A DNA stretch of 50,218 nucleotides from Micromonospora inaquosa (GTDB taxonomy: Bacteria > Actinomycetota > Actinomycetes > Mycobacteriales > Micromonosporaceae), in the NCBI RefSeq assembly GCF_003857055.1, contig NZ_QGSZ01000249.1, forward strand, positions 1 to 50,218. Reading direction: 5' to 3'. Positions 40,309 through 50,218 of this stretch are shown here, in pieces. The translations under genes were made by a program, and so were the position numbers. The notes below the pieces were generated by a model. The model did not search any database, was not told the origin of the DNA, and saw only the letters and a program-made list of their open reading frames with translations. Position 1 is the stretch's first letter, and the number at the start of each line of letters is the position of its first letter.

Positions 40309-40854
40309 ATGGCGGACAAGCCGATCCGGGCCGACAAGGCCACGGCCGTCGCTGAGCTGACCGAGAGCTTCCGCAGCTCGGGCGCCACCGTGCTGACCGA
40401 GTACCGCGGTCTGACGGTTTCCCAGCTCACCCAGCTTCGGCGCTCGCTCGGCGCCGACACCAGCTACACGGTCGCGAAGAACACGCTCGCGAAGCGTGCT
40501 GCGACGGACGCGGGCATCACCGGCCTCGACGAGCTGTTCACCGGTCCTACCGCGCTGACTTTCGTTTCGGGCGACGTCGTCGAGGCGGCGAAGGGGCTTC
40601 GCGACTTCGCGAAGGCCAACCCGAAGCTCGTCATCAAGGGCGGTGTCTTCGAGGGCAAGGCCATTTCCGCGGCCGAGGTCACGAAGCTTGCCGACCTGGA
40701 GTCCCGCGAGGTGCTGCTGGCCAAGCTGGCCGGCGCGATGAAGGGCAACCTGAGCAAGGCCGCGGCCCTGTTCCAGGCCCCGCTGTCGAAGACCGCCCGC
40801 CTGGCGGCTGCACTGCAGGACAAGCGCGAGAAGGAGGGCGCCGAGGCGGCCTGA
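40309..40854 (+). CDS. rplJ: 50S ribosomal protein L10
   Basis: A 181-residue protein: [38 protein letters not shown] is the L10 rRNA-binding domain, followed by [13 protein letters not shown] and a C-terminal helix that anchors L7/L12 dimers. AGAGAGGAGG precedes the ATG. Expression is probably controlled by the leader upstream. rplL follows after 55 bases. Confidence 0.96.
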   Translation: MADKPIRADKATAVAELTESFRSSGATVLTEYRGLTVSQLTQLRRSLGADTSYTVAKNTLAKRAATDAGITGLDELFTGPTALTFVSGDVVEAAKGLRDFAKANPKLVIKGGVFEGKAISAAEVTKLADLESREVLLAKLAGAMKGNLSKAAALFQAPLSKTARLAAALQDKREKEGAEAA

Positions 40855-40909
40855 TGGCCCCCACGGCGCACCAGTTCTTACTTAACAGAATCAGGAAAGG
40901 ACGCCAGAT

Positions 40910-41299
40910 ATGGCGAAGCTCAGCACTGTCGAGCTGCTCGACGCGTTCAAGGAGATGACGCTGATCGAGCTCTCTGAGTTCGTGAAGCAGTTCGAGGAGA
41001 CCTTCGAGGTCACCGCCGCTGCTCCGGTCGCGGTTGCCGCTGCCGGTGGTGGCGCCGGTGGCGCTGCCGCCCCGGCCGAGGAGGAGAAGGACGAGTTCGA
41101 CGTCATCCTCGAGGCCGACGGTGGCAAGAAGATCCAGGTCATCAAGGTCGTGCGTGAGCTGACCGGCCTGGGCCTCAAGGAGGCCAAGGACGCGGTCGAG
41201 TCCGCGCCGAAGGCCATCCTGGAGAAGGTCAACAAGGAGACCGCCGAGAAGGCGAAGACCAAGCTCGAGGGTGAAGGCGCCAAGGTCACCCTCAAGTGA
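40910..41299 (+). CDS. rplL: 50S ribosomal protein L7/L12
   Basis: A 129-residue protein: N-terminal dimer domain ([22 protein letters not shown]), an Ala/Gly-rich hinge ([16 protein letters not shown]) and the C-terminal factor-binding domain ([37 protein letters not shown]). It binds L10 as dimers and recruits translation GTPases. GGAAAGGA lies upstream of the ATG. A 17-bp hairpin 55 bases after the stop likely limits read-through toward rpoB. Confidence 0.97.
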   Translation: MAKLSTVELLDAFKEMTLIELSEFVKQFEETFEVTAAAPVAVAAAGGGAGGAAAPAEEEKDEFDVILEADGGKKIQVIKVVRELTGLGLKEAKDAVESAPKAILEKVNKETAEKAKTKLEGEGAKVTLK

Positions 41300-41353
41300 C
41301 CTGACGTTCCACCTACGCGTACCCGGCTCGTGGGCCGGGATTCCATCGCGTCG

Positions 41354-41390
41354 CGGCGGGCGGTGATCCGACACGGATCGCCGCCCGCCG
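41354..41390 (+). terminator. Hairpin between rplL and rpoB (terminator or attenuator)
   Basis: 41354-41370 pairs with 41374-41390 over 17 bp with a single G-T wobble position and an ACA loop. It is followed by TATTGGTGG. Confidence 0.65.
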
Positions 41391-41867
41391 TATTGGTGGT
41401 GTCGGCTCTGCTCGGCCCTGAGATCGGCTCCGACCTGCGGCTCCGTCGAACGGAGCGAGGGCGGCGGGTCGCTCTCCAGGGGGAAACACGCGGCGAGGGT
41501 AATACCGGCCCTTGACGCGGCCCGGGGCTGCCAGGCACGCTGACACCAGCAAGACACCGCGCTTGCGACGGCCACGACGTGGGTATGACAGCGGCGGCAC
41601 CATCGGCCGCGGTAACCCGAGCGGCCCAGTGGGGAGTTGCGTTCTGAGCGGCCCGGCAGACCCCGGTGACGGGGGCCGAGGAGCGCTCCGCAAACAACCT
41701 GCGGGGTGGGCTGGACAGCGGTTAGCCTCTCGGCTACACTGCTAGTTTGCGCTGCCTTCCGACTTGACCCCTGCTCGGAAATGTCCGTTTACGGATATTT
41801 CTGGTGGGGTCATTGGAGTGCACGCGTACCAGCCGTTCTGCAGCACCGGTCCTCGGAAGGACGCATC
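41391..41867 (+). promoter_or_regulatory. rpoB promoter and long leader
   Basis: No gene is seen in this 477-base stretch. TGGACA (41712-41717) and TACACT (41735-41740) with a 17-base spacer form a good vegetative promoter. This leaves a leader of about 120 bases. In the leader, AAATGTCCG-TTTA-CGGATATTT (41779-41800) is a 9-bp hairpin with one G-T pair, unusually AT-rich for this genome. GGAAGGA at 41855 is the rpoB ribosome site. Confidence 0.6.
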
Positions 41868-44800
41868 TTGGCAGCTTCCCGCCCTGCGAAGACCAGTCGT
41901 ACGTCGAGCGCATTCGCTCCCCGCCGAGTTTCATTCGGCAGGATCACCGAACACCTCGAGGTCCCCAACCTCCTTGCCATCCAGAACGAGTCCTTCGACT
42001 GGCTCGTCGGCAACGAGGCTTGGCAGGGCCGGTCGGCGGACGACCCGCACGCACGCTCGGGTCTCGCGGAGATCCTTGAAGAGATCAGTCCCATTGAGGA
42101 CTTCTCCGGCACCATGTCGCTTTCCTTCTCGGCGCCGCGCTTCGACGAGGTCAAGGCCTCGATCGAGGAGTGCAAGGAGAAGGACCTGACCTACTGCGCT
42201 CCGCTCTTCGTGACCGCGGAGTTCACCAACAACACCACTGGCGAGATCAAGAGCCAGACGGTGTTCATGGGTGACTTCCCGATGATGACGCCCAAGGGCA
42301 CCTTCGTCATCAACGGCACCGAGCGCGTCGTGGTCAGCCAGCTCGTCCGGTCTCCGGGCGTGTACTTCGACAAGCAGCCGGACAAGACCTCCGACCGCGA
42401 CCTCTCCAGCGTCAAGGTCATCCCGAGTCGGGGTGCCTGGCTGGAGTTCGACATCGATAAGCGCGACACGGTCGGCGTCCGCATCGACCGCAAGCGTCGC
42501 CAGGCCGTCACCGTCCTGCTCAAGGCCATCGGATGGTCGGCCGAGCGGATCCGTGAGCGGTTCGGGTGGTCCGAGCTGATGATGACCACGCTCGAGAAGG
42601 ACCACATCGCCGGCGCCGACGAGGCGCTGCTCGACATCTACCGCAAGCTGCGCCCTGGCGAGCCGCCGACGCGCGAGAACGCCCAGACCCTGCTCGACAA
42701 CCTCTTCTTCAACCCGAAGAGGTACGACGTGGCCAAGGTCGGGCGCTACAAGTTCAACAAGAAGCTCGAAGTCGACGTGCCGATCACCACCGGCACGCTG
42801 ACCGAGGACGACATCGTCGCCACCGTGGAGTACCTGTGCCGGCTGCACGCCGGTGAGGACGGCTACGAGGCCGACGACATCGACCACTTCGGCAACCGCC
42901 GTCTCCGTACCGTGGGCGAGCTGATCCAGAACCAGGTTCGGGTCGGCCTGTCCCGGATGGAGCGGGTCGTCCGCGAGCGGATGACCACGCAGGACGTCGA
43001 GGCGATCACCCCGCAGACCCTGATCAACATCCGCCCGGTGGTGGCGGCGATCAAGGAGTTCTTCGGGACGTCCCAGCTGTCCCAGTTCATGGACCAGACC
43101 AACCCGCTGGCGGGCTTGACCCACCGGCGTCGGCTGAGCGCGCTCGGCCCGGGTGGTCTGTCCCGGGAGCGGGCCGGCTTCGAGGTCCGCGACGTGCACC
43201 CGTCCCACTACGGCCGGATGTGCCCGATCGAGACGCCGGAAGGCCCGAACATCGGCCTGATCGGCGCGCTGTCCACCTTCGCCCGGGTCAACCCGTTCGG
43301 CTTCATCGAGACGCCGTACCGGAAGGTCGTCGAGGGTCGGGTCACCGACCAGATCGACTACCTGACCGCAGACGAGGAGGACCGGTTCGTCAAGGCCCAG
43401 GCCAACGCGCGCCTCAAGGCTGACGGCACGTTCGCCGAGGACCGGGTGCTCTGCCGTCGTAAGGGCGGCGAGACCGAGGACGTCGTCCCGGCTGCCGTCG
43501 ACTACATGGACGTCTCGCCTCGGCAGATGACCTCGGTCGCGACCGCCATGATCCCGTTCCTCGAGCACGACGACGCCAACCGGGCACTGATGGGCGCGAA
43601 CATGCAGCGCCAGGCGGTGCCGCTGGTCAAGGCCGAGGCGCCGCTCGTGGGTACGGGCATGGAGTACCGGGCCGCGGTCGACGCTGGCGACGTGGTGGTC
43701 GCCGAGGTCGGCGGTGTGATCGAGGATCTCTGCGCCGACTACGTCACCATCCACCAGGATGACGGCCACCGCCGGACGTACCTGCTGCACAAGTTCCGCC
43801 GCTCCAACGCCGGCTCCTGCGTCAACCAGAAGCCGGTGGTCTTCGAGGGCGATCGCGTCGAGGCCGGTCAGGTCATCGCCGACGGTCCGTGCACCGACGA
43901 GGGCGAGATGGCGCTCGGACGCAACCTGCTGGTGGCGTTCATGTGCTGGGAGGGCCACAACTACGAGGACGCGATCATCCTGTCGCAGCGCCTCGTGCAG
44001 CAGGACGTGCTCACCTCGATCCACATCGAGGAGCACGAGGTCGACGCCCGGGACACCAAGCTCGGTCCGGAGGAGATCACCCGCGACATCCCGAACGTCA
44101 GCGAGGAAATGCTCGCTGACCTCGACGAGCGCGGCATCATCCGGATCGGTGCCGAGGTCGTCCCCGGTGACATCCTGGTCGGCAAGGTCACGCCCAAGGG
44201 CGAGACCGAGCTGACCCCGGAGGAGCGGCTGCTCCGCGCGATCTTCGGTGAGAAGGCGCGTGAGGTTCGGGACACCTCGCTGAAGGTGCCGCACGGCGAG
44301 ACCGGCACGGTCATCGGTGTGCGCACGTTCTCCCGCGAGGACGGCGACGAGTTGCCGCCGGGTGTCAACGAGCTGGTCCGGGTCTACGTCGCCCAGAAGC
44401 GCAAGATCCAGGACGGCGACAAGCTCGCCGGCCGGCACGGCAACAAGGGTGTCATCTCGAAGATCCTGCCGATCGAGGACATGCCGTTCCTTGAGGACGG
44501 CACCCCGGTCGACATCGTGCTCAACCCGCTCGGTGTGCCGAGCCGGATGAACATCGGCCAGGTGCTGGAGACCCACCTCGGTTGGGTCGCCAAGACCGGT
44601 TGGAAGGTCGAGGGTGACGACGCCGACTGGAAGCGCCAGCTCCGCTCGATCGACGCGCACGAGTCCGAGGGTGACACCAACGTGGCCACCCCGGTCTTCG
44701 ACGGTGCCCGCGAGGAGGAGATCTCCGGTCTGCTCGAGTCGACCCTGCCCAACCGGGACGGCAAGCAGCTGATCGGGCGTACCGGCAAGGCGCAGCTGTT

Positions 44801-45299
44801 CGACGGTCGTTCCGGCGAGCCGCTGCCCGACCCGATCGCGGTCGGCTACGTCTACATCCTGAAGCTCAACCACCTGGTCGACGACAAGATCCACGCTCGC
44901 TCGACCGGCCCGTACTCGATGATCACGCAGCAGCCGCTGGGTGGTAAGGCGCAGTTCGGTGGTCAGCGTTTCGGTGAGATGGAGTGCTGGGCGATGCAGG
45001 CGTACGGCGCTGCCTACGCCCTGCAGGAGCTGCTCACGATCAAGTCCGACGACGTGCTCGGCCGAGTGAAGGTCTACGAGGCCATCGTCAAGGGCGAGAA
45101 CATCCCGGAGCCGGGCATCCCGGAGTCGTTCAAGGTGCTGCTCAAGGAGCTGCAGTCGCTGTGCCTCAACGTTGAGGTGCTCTCCAGCGACGGTGTGGCC
45201 CTGGAAATGCGCGAGACCGACGACGAGGTGTTCCGGGCCGCTGAGGAGCTGGGCATCGACCTGTCCCGGCGCGAGCCGAGCTCGGTCGAAGAGGTCTGA
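41868..45299 (+). CDS. rpoB: DNA-directed RNA polymerase subunit beta
   Basis: A 1143-residue RpoB starting at TTG 41868 ([12 protein letters not shown]), supported by GGAAGGA; longer upstream frames lie in the leader. Conserved parts are [36 protein letters not shown], the rifampicin pocket ([31 protein letters not shown]) with sensitive-type residues, [19 protein letters not shown], and the C-terminal [18 protein letters not shown]. No resistance-type change is seen at the usual D, H and S positions. rpoC follows after 80 bases. Confidence 0.97.
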   Translation: MAASRPAKTSRTSSAFAPRRVSFGRITEHLEVPNLLAIQNESFDWLVGNEAWQGRSADDPHARSGLAEILEEISPIEDFSGTMSLSFSAPRFDEVKASIEECKEKDLTYCAPLFVTAEFTNNTTGEIKSQTVFMGDFPMMTPKGTFVINGTERVVVSQLVRSPGVYFDKQPDKTSDRDLSSVKVIPSRGAWLEFDIDKRDTVGVRIDRKRRQAVTVLLKAIGWSAERIRERFGWSELMMTTLEKDHIAGADEALLDIYRKLRPGEPPTRENAQTLLDNLFFNPKRYDVAKVGRYKFNKKLEVDVPITTGTLTEDDIVATVEYLCRLHAGEDGYEADDIDHFGNRRLRTVGELIQNQVRVGLSRMERVVRERMTTQDVEAITPQTLINIRPVVAAIKEFFGTSQLSQFMDQTNPLAGLTHRRRLSALGPGGLSRERAGFEVRDVHPSHYGRMCPIETPEGPNIGLIGALSTFARVNPFGFIETPYRKVVEGRVTDQIDYLTADEEDRFVKAQANARLKADGTFAEDRVLCRRKGGETEDVVPAAVDYMDVSPRQMTSVATAMIPFLEHDDANRALMGANMQRQAVPLVKAEAPLVGTGMEYRAAVDAGDVVVAEVGGVIEDLCADYVTIHQDDGHRRTYLLHKFRRSNAGSCVNQKPVVFEGDRVEAGQVIADGPCTDEGEMALGRNLLVAFMCWEGHNYEDAIILSQRLVQQDVLTSIHIEEHEVDARDTKLGPEEITRDIPNVSEEMLADLDERGIIRIGAEVVPGDILVGKVTPKGETELTPEERLLRAIFGEKAREVRDTSLKVPHGETGTVIGVRTFSREDGDELPPGVNELVRVYVAQKRKIQDGDKLAGRHGNKGVISKILPIEDMPFLEDGTPVDIVLNPLGVPSRMNIGQVLETHLGWVAKTGWKVEGDDADWKRQLRSIDAHESEGDTNVATPVFDGAREEEISGLLESTLPNRDGKQLIGRTGKAQLFDGRSGEPLPDPIAVGYVYILKLNHLVDDKIHARSTGPYSMITQQPLGGKAQFGGQRFGEMECWAMQAYGAAYALQELLTIKSDDVLGRVKVYEAIVKGENIPEPGIPESFKVLLKELQSLCLNVEVLSSDGVALEMRETDDEVFRAAEELGIDLSRREPSSVEEV

Positions 45300-45379
45300 G
45301 GTGTGCGGTCGGGGGCCGGCTCGCCGGCCCCCGACCCCGCCCGAGAATTAGCAGTACAGACGACGACATAGGGGACATA

Positions 45380-48300
45380 GTGCTCGACGTCAACTTCTTC
45401 GACGAGCTGCGCATTGGTCTCGCCACCGCTGACGACATCCGTCAGTGGTCGCACGGCGAGGTCAAGAAGCCTGAGACGATCAACTACCGCACCTTGAAGC
45501 CGGAAAAGGACGGGCTCTTCTGCGAGAAGATCTTCGGTCCGCAGCGGGACTGGGAGTGCTACTGCGGTAAGTACAAGCGCGTCCGGTTCAAGGGCATCAT
45601 CTGTGAGCGCTGCGGCGTCGAGGTGACCCGCTCCAAGGTCCGTCGTGAGCGGATGGGGCACATCGAGCTCGCCGCTCCGGTGACCCACATCTGGTACTTC
45701 AAGGGCGTTCCGAGCCGGCTGGGCTACCTGCTGGACCTTGCCCCCAAGGACCTCGAGAAGATCATCTACTTCGCCTCGTACGTCGTGACGAGCGTTGACG
45801 CCGAGTCGCGTCACCGTGACCTCTCGACGATCGAGAACGAGATCCTGGCCGAGAAGCGGCAGTCCGAGAACAGCCGCGACTCGGAGATCGAGAAGCGCGC
45901 CGCCAAGCTCGAGGCCGACCTGGCCGAGCTGGAGGCCGAGGGTGCCAAGGCGGACGTCCGGCGCAAGGTCAAGGAGGGCGGAGAGCGCGAGATGCGCCAG
46001 ATCCGCGACCGGGCCCAGCGCGAGATCGACCGCCTGGACGAGGTGCTGGACACCTTCCGCAAGCTGGAGCCGAAGCAGCTGGTCACCGACGAGCTGCTCT
46101 ACCGCGAGCTGCGCGACCGGTTCGGTGAGTACTTCACCGGTTCCATGGGCGCCGAGGCGATCAAGGCGCTGGTCCAGAACATGGACCTCGACGCCGAGGC
46201 CGAGAGCCTGCGGGAGACCATCCGGTCCGGTAAGGGCCAGCGGAAGATCCGGGCGCTCAAGCGACTCAAGGTCGTCGCGGCGTTCCTGAACACCCGCAAC
46301 TCGCCGCTCGGCATGGTGCTGGACTGCGTCCCGGTCATCCCGCCGGACCTGCGCCCGATGGTGCAGCTCGACGGTGGCCGCTTCGCGACCTCGGACCTGA
46401 ACGACCTGTACCGCCGCGTGATCAACCGGAACAACCGCCTCAAGCGGCTGATCGACCTCGGCGCGCCCGAGATCATCGTCAACAACGAGAAGCGGATGCT
46501 CCAGGAGGCCGTCGACGCGCTGTTCGACAACGGCCGTCGCGGCCGGCCGGTCACCGGCCCGGGTAACCGCCCGCTCAAGTCGCTCTCCGACATGCTCAAG
46601 GGCAAGCAGGGCCGGTTCCGCCAGAACCTGCTGGGCAAGCGCGTCGACTACTCCGGCCGTTCGGTCATCGTGGTCGGCCCGAAGCTCAAGCTGCACCAGT
46701 GCGGTCTGCCCAAGCAGATGGCGCTGGAGCTGTTCAAGCCGTTCGTGATGAAGCGGCTGGTCGACCTCAACCACGCCCAGAACATCAAGTCCGCCAAGCG
46801 GATGGTCGAGCGTCAGCGCCCGGTCGTGTGGGATGTGCTGGAAGAGGTCATCGGCGAGCACCCGGTGCTGCTCAACCGGGCGCCGACCCTGCACCGTCTG
46901 GGCATCCAGGCCTTCGAGCCGCAGCTGGTCGAGGGCAAGGCGATCCAGATCCACCCGCTGGTCTGCACCGCGTTCAACGCCGACTTCGACGGTGACCAGA
47001 TGGCGGTGCACGTGCCGCTGTCCGCCGAGGCTCAGGCCGAGGCGCGGATCCTGATGCTGTCGTCGAACAACATCCTCAAGCCGGCCGACGGTAAGCCGGT
47101 CACCATGCCTACCCAGGACATGGTCATCGGTCTGTACCACCTCACCCACCTCACCGCCGGTGAGAAGGGCGAGGGCCGGGCGTTCAGCTCGGACGCCGAG
47201 GCGCGGATGGCCTTCGACAACGGTGAGCTGCACCTGCAGGCGCCGGTGAAGATCCGCCTGCGTGGCGTGGTCGGTGTCGACAACGGCAACGGCTCCGAGG
47301 CGTGGGCCGCCCCGGAAGGCTGGGTCGAGGGTGACCCGCTGACCGTGGAGACCACCCTGGGTCGGGTGCTGTTCAACGAGACGCTGCCGCAGGGCTACCG
47401 CTTCGTGAACTACGAGATCCGCAAGGGTCAGCTCTCCGCGATCGTCAACGACCTCGCCGAGCGCTTCCCCAAGGTGGCGCTGGCCGCCACCCTGGACGGG
47501 CTCAAGGAGGCCGGTTTCCACTGGGCCACCTGGTCCGGCGTGACGATCGGCATGGAGGACGTCATCGCTCCGCCGCGCAAGGCGGAGATCCTGGCGAAGT
47601 ACGAGAAGGACGCCGACCAGATCGACAAGCAGTACCAGCGTGGTCTGATGACCGCCGAGGAGCGTCGCGGCGAGCTCATCGAGATCTGGACCAAGGCGAC
47701 CAACGAGGTCGCCAAGGAGATGGACACCGCGCTGCCGCAGGAGAACCCACTGTGGAAGATGATCAACTCGGGTGCTCGCGGTAACCTGCTCCAGCTCCGG
47801 CAGATCGCGGCGATCCGTGGTCTGGTGGCCAACCCCAAGGGCGAGATCATCCCGCGGCCGATCAAGGCCAGTTACCGGGAGGGTCTGTCCGTGCTGGAGT
47901 ACTTCATCTCCACGCACGGTGCCCGCAAGGGTCTGGCCGACACCGCGCTGCGGACCGCCGACTCGGGTTACCTGACCCGTCGTCTGGTGGACGTCTCGCA
48001 GGACGTCATCATCCGCGAAGAGGACTGCGGCACCGACCGGGCGATCCCGATGCAGATCGGCGAGAAGCTGGACGGCAAGCTCGTCGTCCACACCCACGCC
48101 GAGACCAGCGTGCACGCCCGGACCCTCGCCGACGACATCAAGGGGCCGGACGGCACCGTGGTCGCCGAGCGCGGTCAGGACATCAACTCCATCGGGGTCG
48201 ACAAGATCGTCGCCGCCGGAGTGGAGACGGTCCGGGTGCGCAGCGTGCTCACCTGCGAGTCGAAGCTCGGCGTCTGCGCGGCCTGCTACGGCCGGTCGCT

Positions 48301-49267
48301 GCCGACCGGTAAGTCGGTCGACATCGGCGAGGCGGTCGGCATCATCGCCGCCCAGTCCATCGGTGAGCCTGGTACGCAGCTGACGATGCGTACCTTCCAC
48401 ACCGGTGGTGTCGCGGGTGAGGACATCACCCAGGGTCTGCCGCGTGTTCAGGAAATCTTCGAGGCTCGGGTCCCGAAGGGTAAGGCGCCCATCGCCGACA
48501 CCCCCGGCCGGATCCGGATCGAGGACGGCGAGCGCTCGCGCAAGATCATCGTGGTGCCGGACGACGGCAGCGAAGAGATCGTCTACGACAAGATCTCGAA
48601 GCGGGTCAAGCTCCGGACCCACGACGGCGGTCACGTCGCGGTCGGCGAGAAGCTGACCGAGGGCACCATCGACCCGCACGAGTTGCTGCGGATCATGGGT
48701 CCGCGGGCGGTCCAGGTCCACCTGACCAGTGAGGTCCAGGAGGTCTACCGCTCGCAGGGTGTGCTCATCCACGACAAGCACATCGAGATCATCATCCGCC
48801 AGATGCTCAAGCGGGTGACGGTCATCGACTCCGGCTCGACCGAGTTCCTGCCGGGTGTGCTCGTCGACCGGGCGCTGTTCGAGTCGGAGAACCGCCGGCT
48901 CGTCTCGGAGGGCGGCGAGCCCGCCGCTGGTCGTCCGGTGCTGATGGGTATCACCAAGGCCTCGCTGGCCACCGACTCCTGGCTCTCGGCGGCCTCCTTC
49001 CAGGAGACCACCCGGGTGCTGACCGACGCTGCGATCAACTCGCGCAGCGACTCGCTGGTCGGCCTCAAGGAGAACGTGATCATCGGCAAGCTCATCCCGG
49101 CGGGTACCGGCATCAGCAAGTACCGCAACGTCCGGGTCGAGCCGACCGAGGAGGCCAAGGCCAAGGTCTACTCGATGACCGGGTACCCGGAGACCGACTA
49201 CGGTTTCGGGCCGGCCAGCGGGCAGGCTGTGCCGCTGGACGACTTCGATTTCGGGTCGTACCGCTAA
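45380..49267 (+). CDS. rpoC: DNA-directed RNA polymerase subunit beta'
   Basis: A 1295-residue RpoC from GTG 45380. It has the N-terminal zinc site (CYCGKYK and CERCGVEV, about residues 55-80), an actinobacterial coiled insert ([25 protein letters not shown]), and the catalytic loop [12 protein letters not shown] (about 533) binding Mg2+. The second zinc site is [13 protein letters not shown] (about 955-967), and the trigger-loop and bridge-helix regions include [16 protein letters not shown]. It ends in [16 protein letters not shown]. Length is normal for the phylum. A 14-bp terminator follows directly. Confidence 0.97.
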   Translation: MLDVNFFDELRIGLATADDIRQWSHGEVKKPETINYRTLKPEKDGLFCEKIFGPQRDWECYCGKYKRVRFKGIICERCGVEVTRSKVRRERMGHIELAAPVTHIWYFKGVPSRLGYLLDLAPKDLEKIIYFASYVVTSVDAESRHRDLSTIENEILAEKRQSENSRDSEIEKRAAKLEADLAELEAEGAKADVRRKVKEGGEREMRQIRDRAQREIDRLDEVLDTFRKLEPKQLVTDELLYRELRDRFGEYFTGSMGAEAIKALVQNMDLDAEAESLRETIRSGKGQRKIRALKRLKVVAAFLNTRNSPLGMVLDCVPVIPPDLRPMVQLDGGRFATSDLNDLYRRVINRNNRLKRLIDLGAPEIIVNNEKRMLQEAVDALFDNGRRGRPVTGPGNRPLKSLSDMLKGKQGRFRQNLLGKRVDYSGRSVIVVGPKLKLHQCGLPKQMALELFKPFVMKRLVDLNHAQNIKSAKRMVERQRPVVWDVLEEVIGEHPVLLNRAPTLHRLGIQAFEPQLVEGKAIQIHPLVCTAFNADFDGDQMAVHVPLSAEAQAEARILMLSSNNILKPADGKPVTMPTQDMVIGLYHLTHLTAGEKGEGRAFSSDAEARMAFDNGELHLQAPVKIRLRGVVGVDNGNGSEAWAAPEGWVEGDPLTVETTLGRVLFNETLPQGYRFVNYEIRKGQLSAIVNDLAERFPKVALAATLDGLKEAGFHWATWSGVTIGMEDVIAPPRKAEILAKYEKDADQIDKQYQRGLMTAEERRGELIEIWTKATNEVAKEMDTALPQENPLWKMINSGARGNLLQLRQIAAIRGLVANPKGEIIPRPIKASYREGLSVLEYFISTHGARKGLADTALRTADSGYLTRRLVDVSQDVIIREEDCGTDRAIPMQIGEKLDGKLVVHTHAETSVHARTLADDIKGPDGTVVAERGQDINSIGVDKIVAAGVETVRVRSVLTCESKLGVCAACYGRSLPTGKSVDIGEAVGIIAAQSIGEPGTQLTMRTFHTGGVAGEDITQGLPRVQEIFEARVPKGKAPIADTPGRIRIEDGERSRKIIVVPDDGSEEIVYDKISKRVKLRTHDGGHVAVGEKLTEGTIDPHELLRIMGPRAVQVHLTSEVQEVYRSQGVLIHDKHIEIIIRQMLKRVTVIDSGSTEFLPGVLVDRALFESENRRLVSEGGEPAAGRPVLMGITKASLATDSWLSAASFQETTRVLTDAAINSRSDSLVGLKENVIIGKLIPAGTGISKYRNVRVEPTEEAKAKVYSMTGYPETDYGFGPASGQAVPLDDFDFGSYR

Positions 49268-49280
49268 GCACCAGTTATCC

Positions 49281-49314
49281 GACGAGGCCCCCGGTGAAAG
49301 CCGGGGGCCTCGTC
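49281..49314 (+). terminator. rpoC terminator
   Basis: GACGAGGCCCCCGG-TGAAAG-CCGGGGGCCTCGTC, a perfect 14-bp stem 13 bases after the rpoC stop. Confidence 0.85.
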
Positions 49315-49361
49315 GTGTCCGTGCCCACCCACCCCGGGGCCGGGTTCGGCATGATGGGGGT

Positions 49362-49730
49362 ATGACGACCGCACCCGGGCAGGTGTCCGTCGCCCAGCCG
49401 GACCTGCGCCACCCGAAGGACCCGGACCCGGCCCGCGCCACGAAGGCACGGGCGGTCTTCGCGCTGGGCCTGCTCGGCATGCTGACCGGGTTGTTCATCG
49501 GTGGCGTGGTGCCGGCCACGGTGGCCCTGCAACTGGCTCGGCAGGCCCGCCGCGAGGCGTACGCCTCGGGGGGTTTCCTGACCGGCAGCGTCTGGCTGCG
49601 ACGGGGGGAGTGGATGGCCTGGACCGGTCTGGTGCTGGTCGCGGTCAGCGTGGTGACCGCGGTGGTCATCGGGGTGGTCCGGTTGGCCGGCGCGCCGTTT
49701 GGTCACGACTACCCGGCGAACATGGACTGA
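49362..49730 (+). CDS. Small two-helix membrane protein (hypothetical)
   Basis: A 122-residue protein with a cytosolic N-terminus of about 30 residues and two transmembrane helices (AVFALGLLGMLTGLFIGGVVPATVAL and WMAWTGLVLVAVSVVTAVVIGVVRL). The linker RQARREAYASGGFLTGSVWLRRGE resembles DUF4190-like actinobacterial proteins. ATG 49362 lies 48 bases past the rpoC terminator; upstream there is only a modest GGGGG ribosome site. Function is unknown. Confidence 0.65.
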   Translation: MTTAPGQVSVAQPDLRHPKDPDPARATKARAVFALGLLGMLTGLFIGGVVPATVALQLARQARREAYASGGFLTGSVWLRRGEWMAWTGLVLVAVSVVTAVVIGVVRLAGAPFGHDYPANMD

Positions 49731-49830
49731 GCCGCCGGTGCCCGCGCCCGGCGCGGGCGGCGGCGCTCGCGGCGGTAGCCTGGCCGATGTCCGCCGCGTG
49801 GCGGTGGTGGCCTTTCGACAGGAGGACCTC

Positions 49831-50218
49831 GTGACGGAACCGGCGCGGCCCCCTGCGGACGAACCGGCCGGCCCCCCGGACCCGCCGGCTCCTCCGACCG
49901 AGCGAAGCGACTGGGCGCGGCCGTCCCTGAGCGGCGAGCAGCCCTCGCCGGTGTCCGCCCCGGACGCGCCGCCCCCTCCGGCGCCGTACTCCGGCTGGGG
50001 CACGCCCTCGGCGCCCGGCCCCGCGCAGCCGTACCCGGTCTCCAGCGCCCGGACCTGGACCCCGCAGGGCTGGGGCCCGGGCACATCCGGCCCCGGTGTG
50101 CCGCAGAGCTGGGGCCCGCCGCCAGGGGGACCTGGTGTGCCGCCGGGCTGGGGCCCGCCGTCGTCCGGGCCGGGTGTGCCGCACGGCTGGGGGCCGCCGT
50201 CGTCCAACCCTGGTGTGC
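49831..50218 (+). CDS. Pro/Gly-rich repeat protein, 3' end cut by window edge
   Basis: Starts at GTG 49831 with AGGAGG ideally placed and stays open to the window end (129 codons). The sequence is disordered and rich in Pro, Gly, Ser and Trp, with imperfect tandem units of the form GPGVP-x-GWGPPSS (four copies in the last ~50 codons). Actinobacterial proteins with such leaders usually carry a C-terminal membrane domain (for example DUF4190 or RDD types), which would lie beyond the window. The preceding gene is a small membrane protein of similar style. Confidence 0.65.
   Translation, partial: MTEPARPPADEPAGPPDPPAPPTERSDWARPSLSGEQPSPVSAPDAPPPPAPYSGWGTPSAPGPAQPYPVSSARTWTPQGWGPGTSGPGVPQSWGPPPGGPGVPPGWGPPSSGPGVPHGWGPPSSNPGV

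Noticed and set aside
45074..49669. A 1531-codon frame antisense to rpoC
   Set aside because: It mirrors rpoC codon structure (high-GC third positions leave the complement open), has no ribosome site and no recognisable domain; the same holds for 41931-44894 antisense to rpoB.

Overview
The window reads as the chromosome of a high-GC actinobacterium, most likely Micromonospora or a close relative in the Micromonosporaceae. The support is the heavy G/C third-position codon use, frequent GTG/TTG starts, the order tRNA-Trp-secE-nusG-rplK-rplA followed by rplJL and rpoBC, a hadAB pair beside rpmG, and a tRNA-Tyr used by actinomycete integrative and conjugative elements (AICEs). The genus is an inference; no database search was possible.

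Layout. (1) 1-12.3 kb is core-like: a cut-off glutathionyl-hydroquinone-reductase-type gene (minus strand), a SnoaL-like gene, the tightly overlapped nuoIJKLMN block (no nuoA-H upstream), htpX, an MFS transporter, a frameshifted DUF1028 gene and a yajQ-family gene (minus). A 58-bp hairpin-forming repeat stands as two tandem copies between nuoM and nuoN. (2) 12.34-29.87 kb is an integration hotspot at tRNA-Tyr. The intact tRNA is followed by two further copies of its 3' half (24388 and 29757), each carrying its own terminator hairpin. Segment A (12.4-24.4 kb) is a RepSA-type AICE: DUF2637/Spd-like membrane protein, RepSA initiator, Xis and tyrosine integrase. Its cargo is an IS481-family insertion with clear ends and a 14-bp target duplication, an unknown gene, a candidate toxin-antitoxin-like pair behind an iteron operator, an ECF sigma/anti-sigma pair and a membrane-anchored unknown. 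No FtsK/TraB transfer gene is seen. Segment B (24.4-29.8 kb) is a wrecked Prim-Pol-type AICE on the opposite strand: a primase-polymerase C-terminus, a cytosine methyltransferase fused by frameshift to a DUF3987 fragment, itself fused to an integrase C-terminus. On the plus strand it has a decapitated HAD hydrolase and an intact OLD-type ATPase/TOPRIM nuclease, a plausible phage-defence gene. Two more integrase 3'-end fragments show that at least three or four related elements have visited this site.

(3) 31-50.2 kb returns to core: a small secreted-type peptide, a membrane GAF-GGDEF-EAL protein, tRNA-Thr, tRNA-Met, rpmG, hadA, hadB, tRNA-Trp, secE, nusG, rplK, rplA, an ABC ATPase/permease pair, a probable L10 leader, rplJ, rplL, a long rpoB leader, rpoB, rpoC with a strong terminator, a small membrane protein and the Pro/Gly-rich start of a protein cut by the window edge.

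Together the core genes cover respiration (proton-pumping complex I subunits), envelope proteolysis, c-di-GMP signalling, fatty-acid dehydration and the transcription/translation machinery. The most interesting accessory content is the layered AICE locus, the iteron-controlled gene pair at 16.9-18.0 kb, the OLD nuclease, the sigma/anti-sigma cassette trapped between two integrase ends, and the three-part chimeric reading frame.
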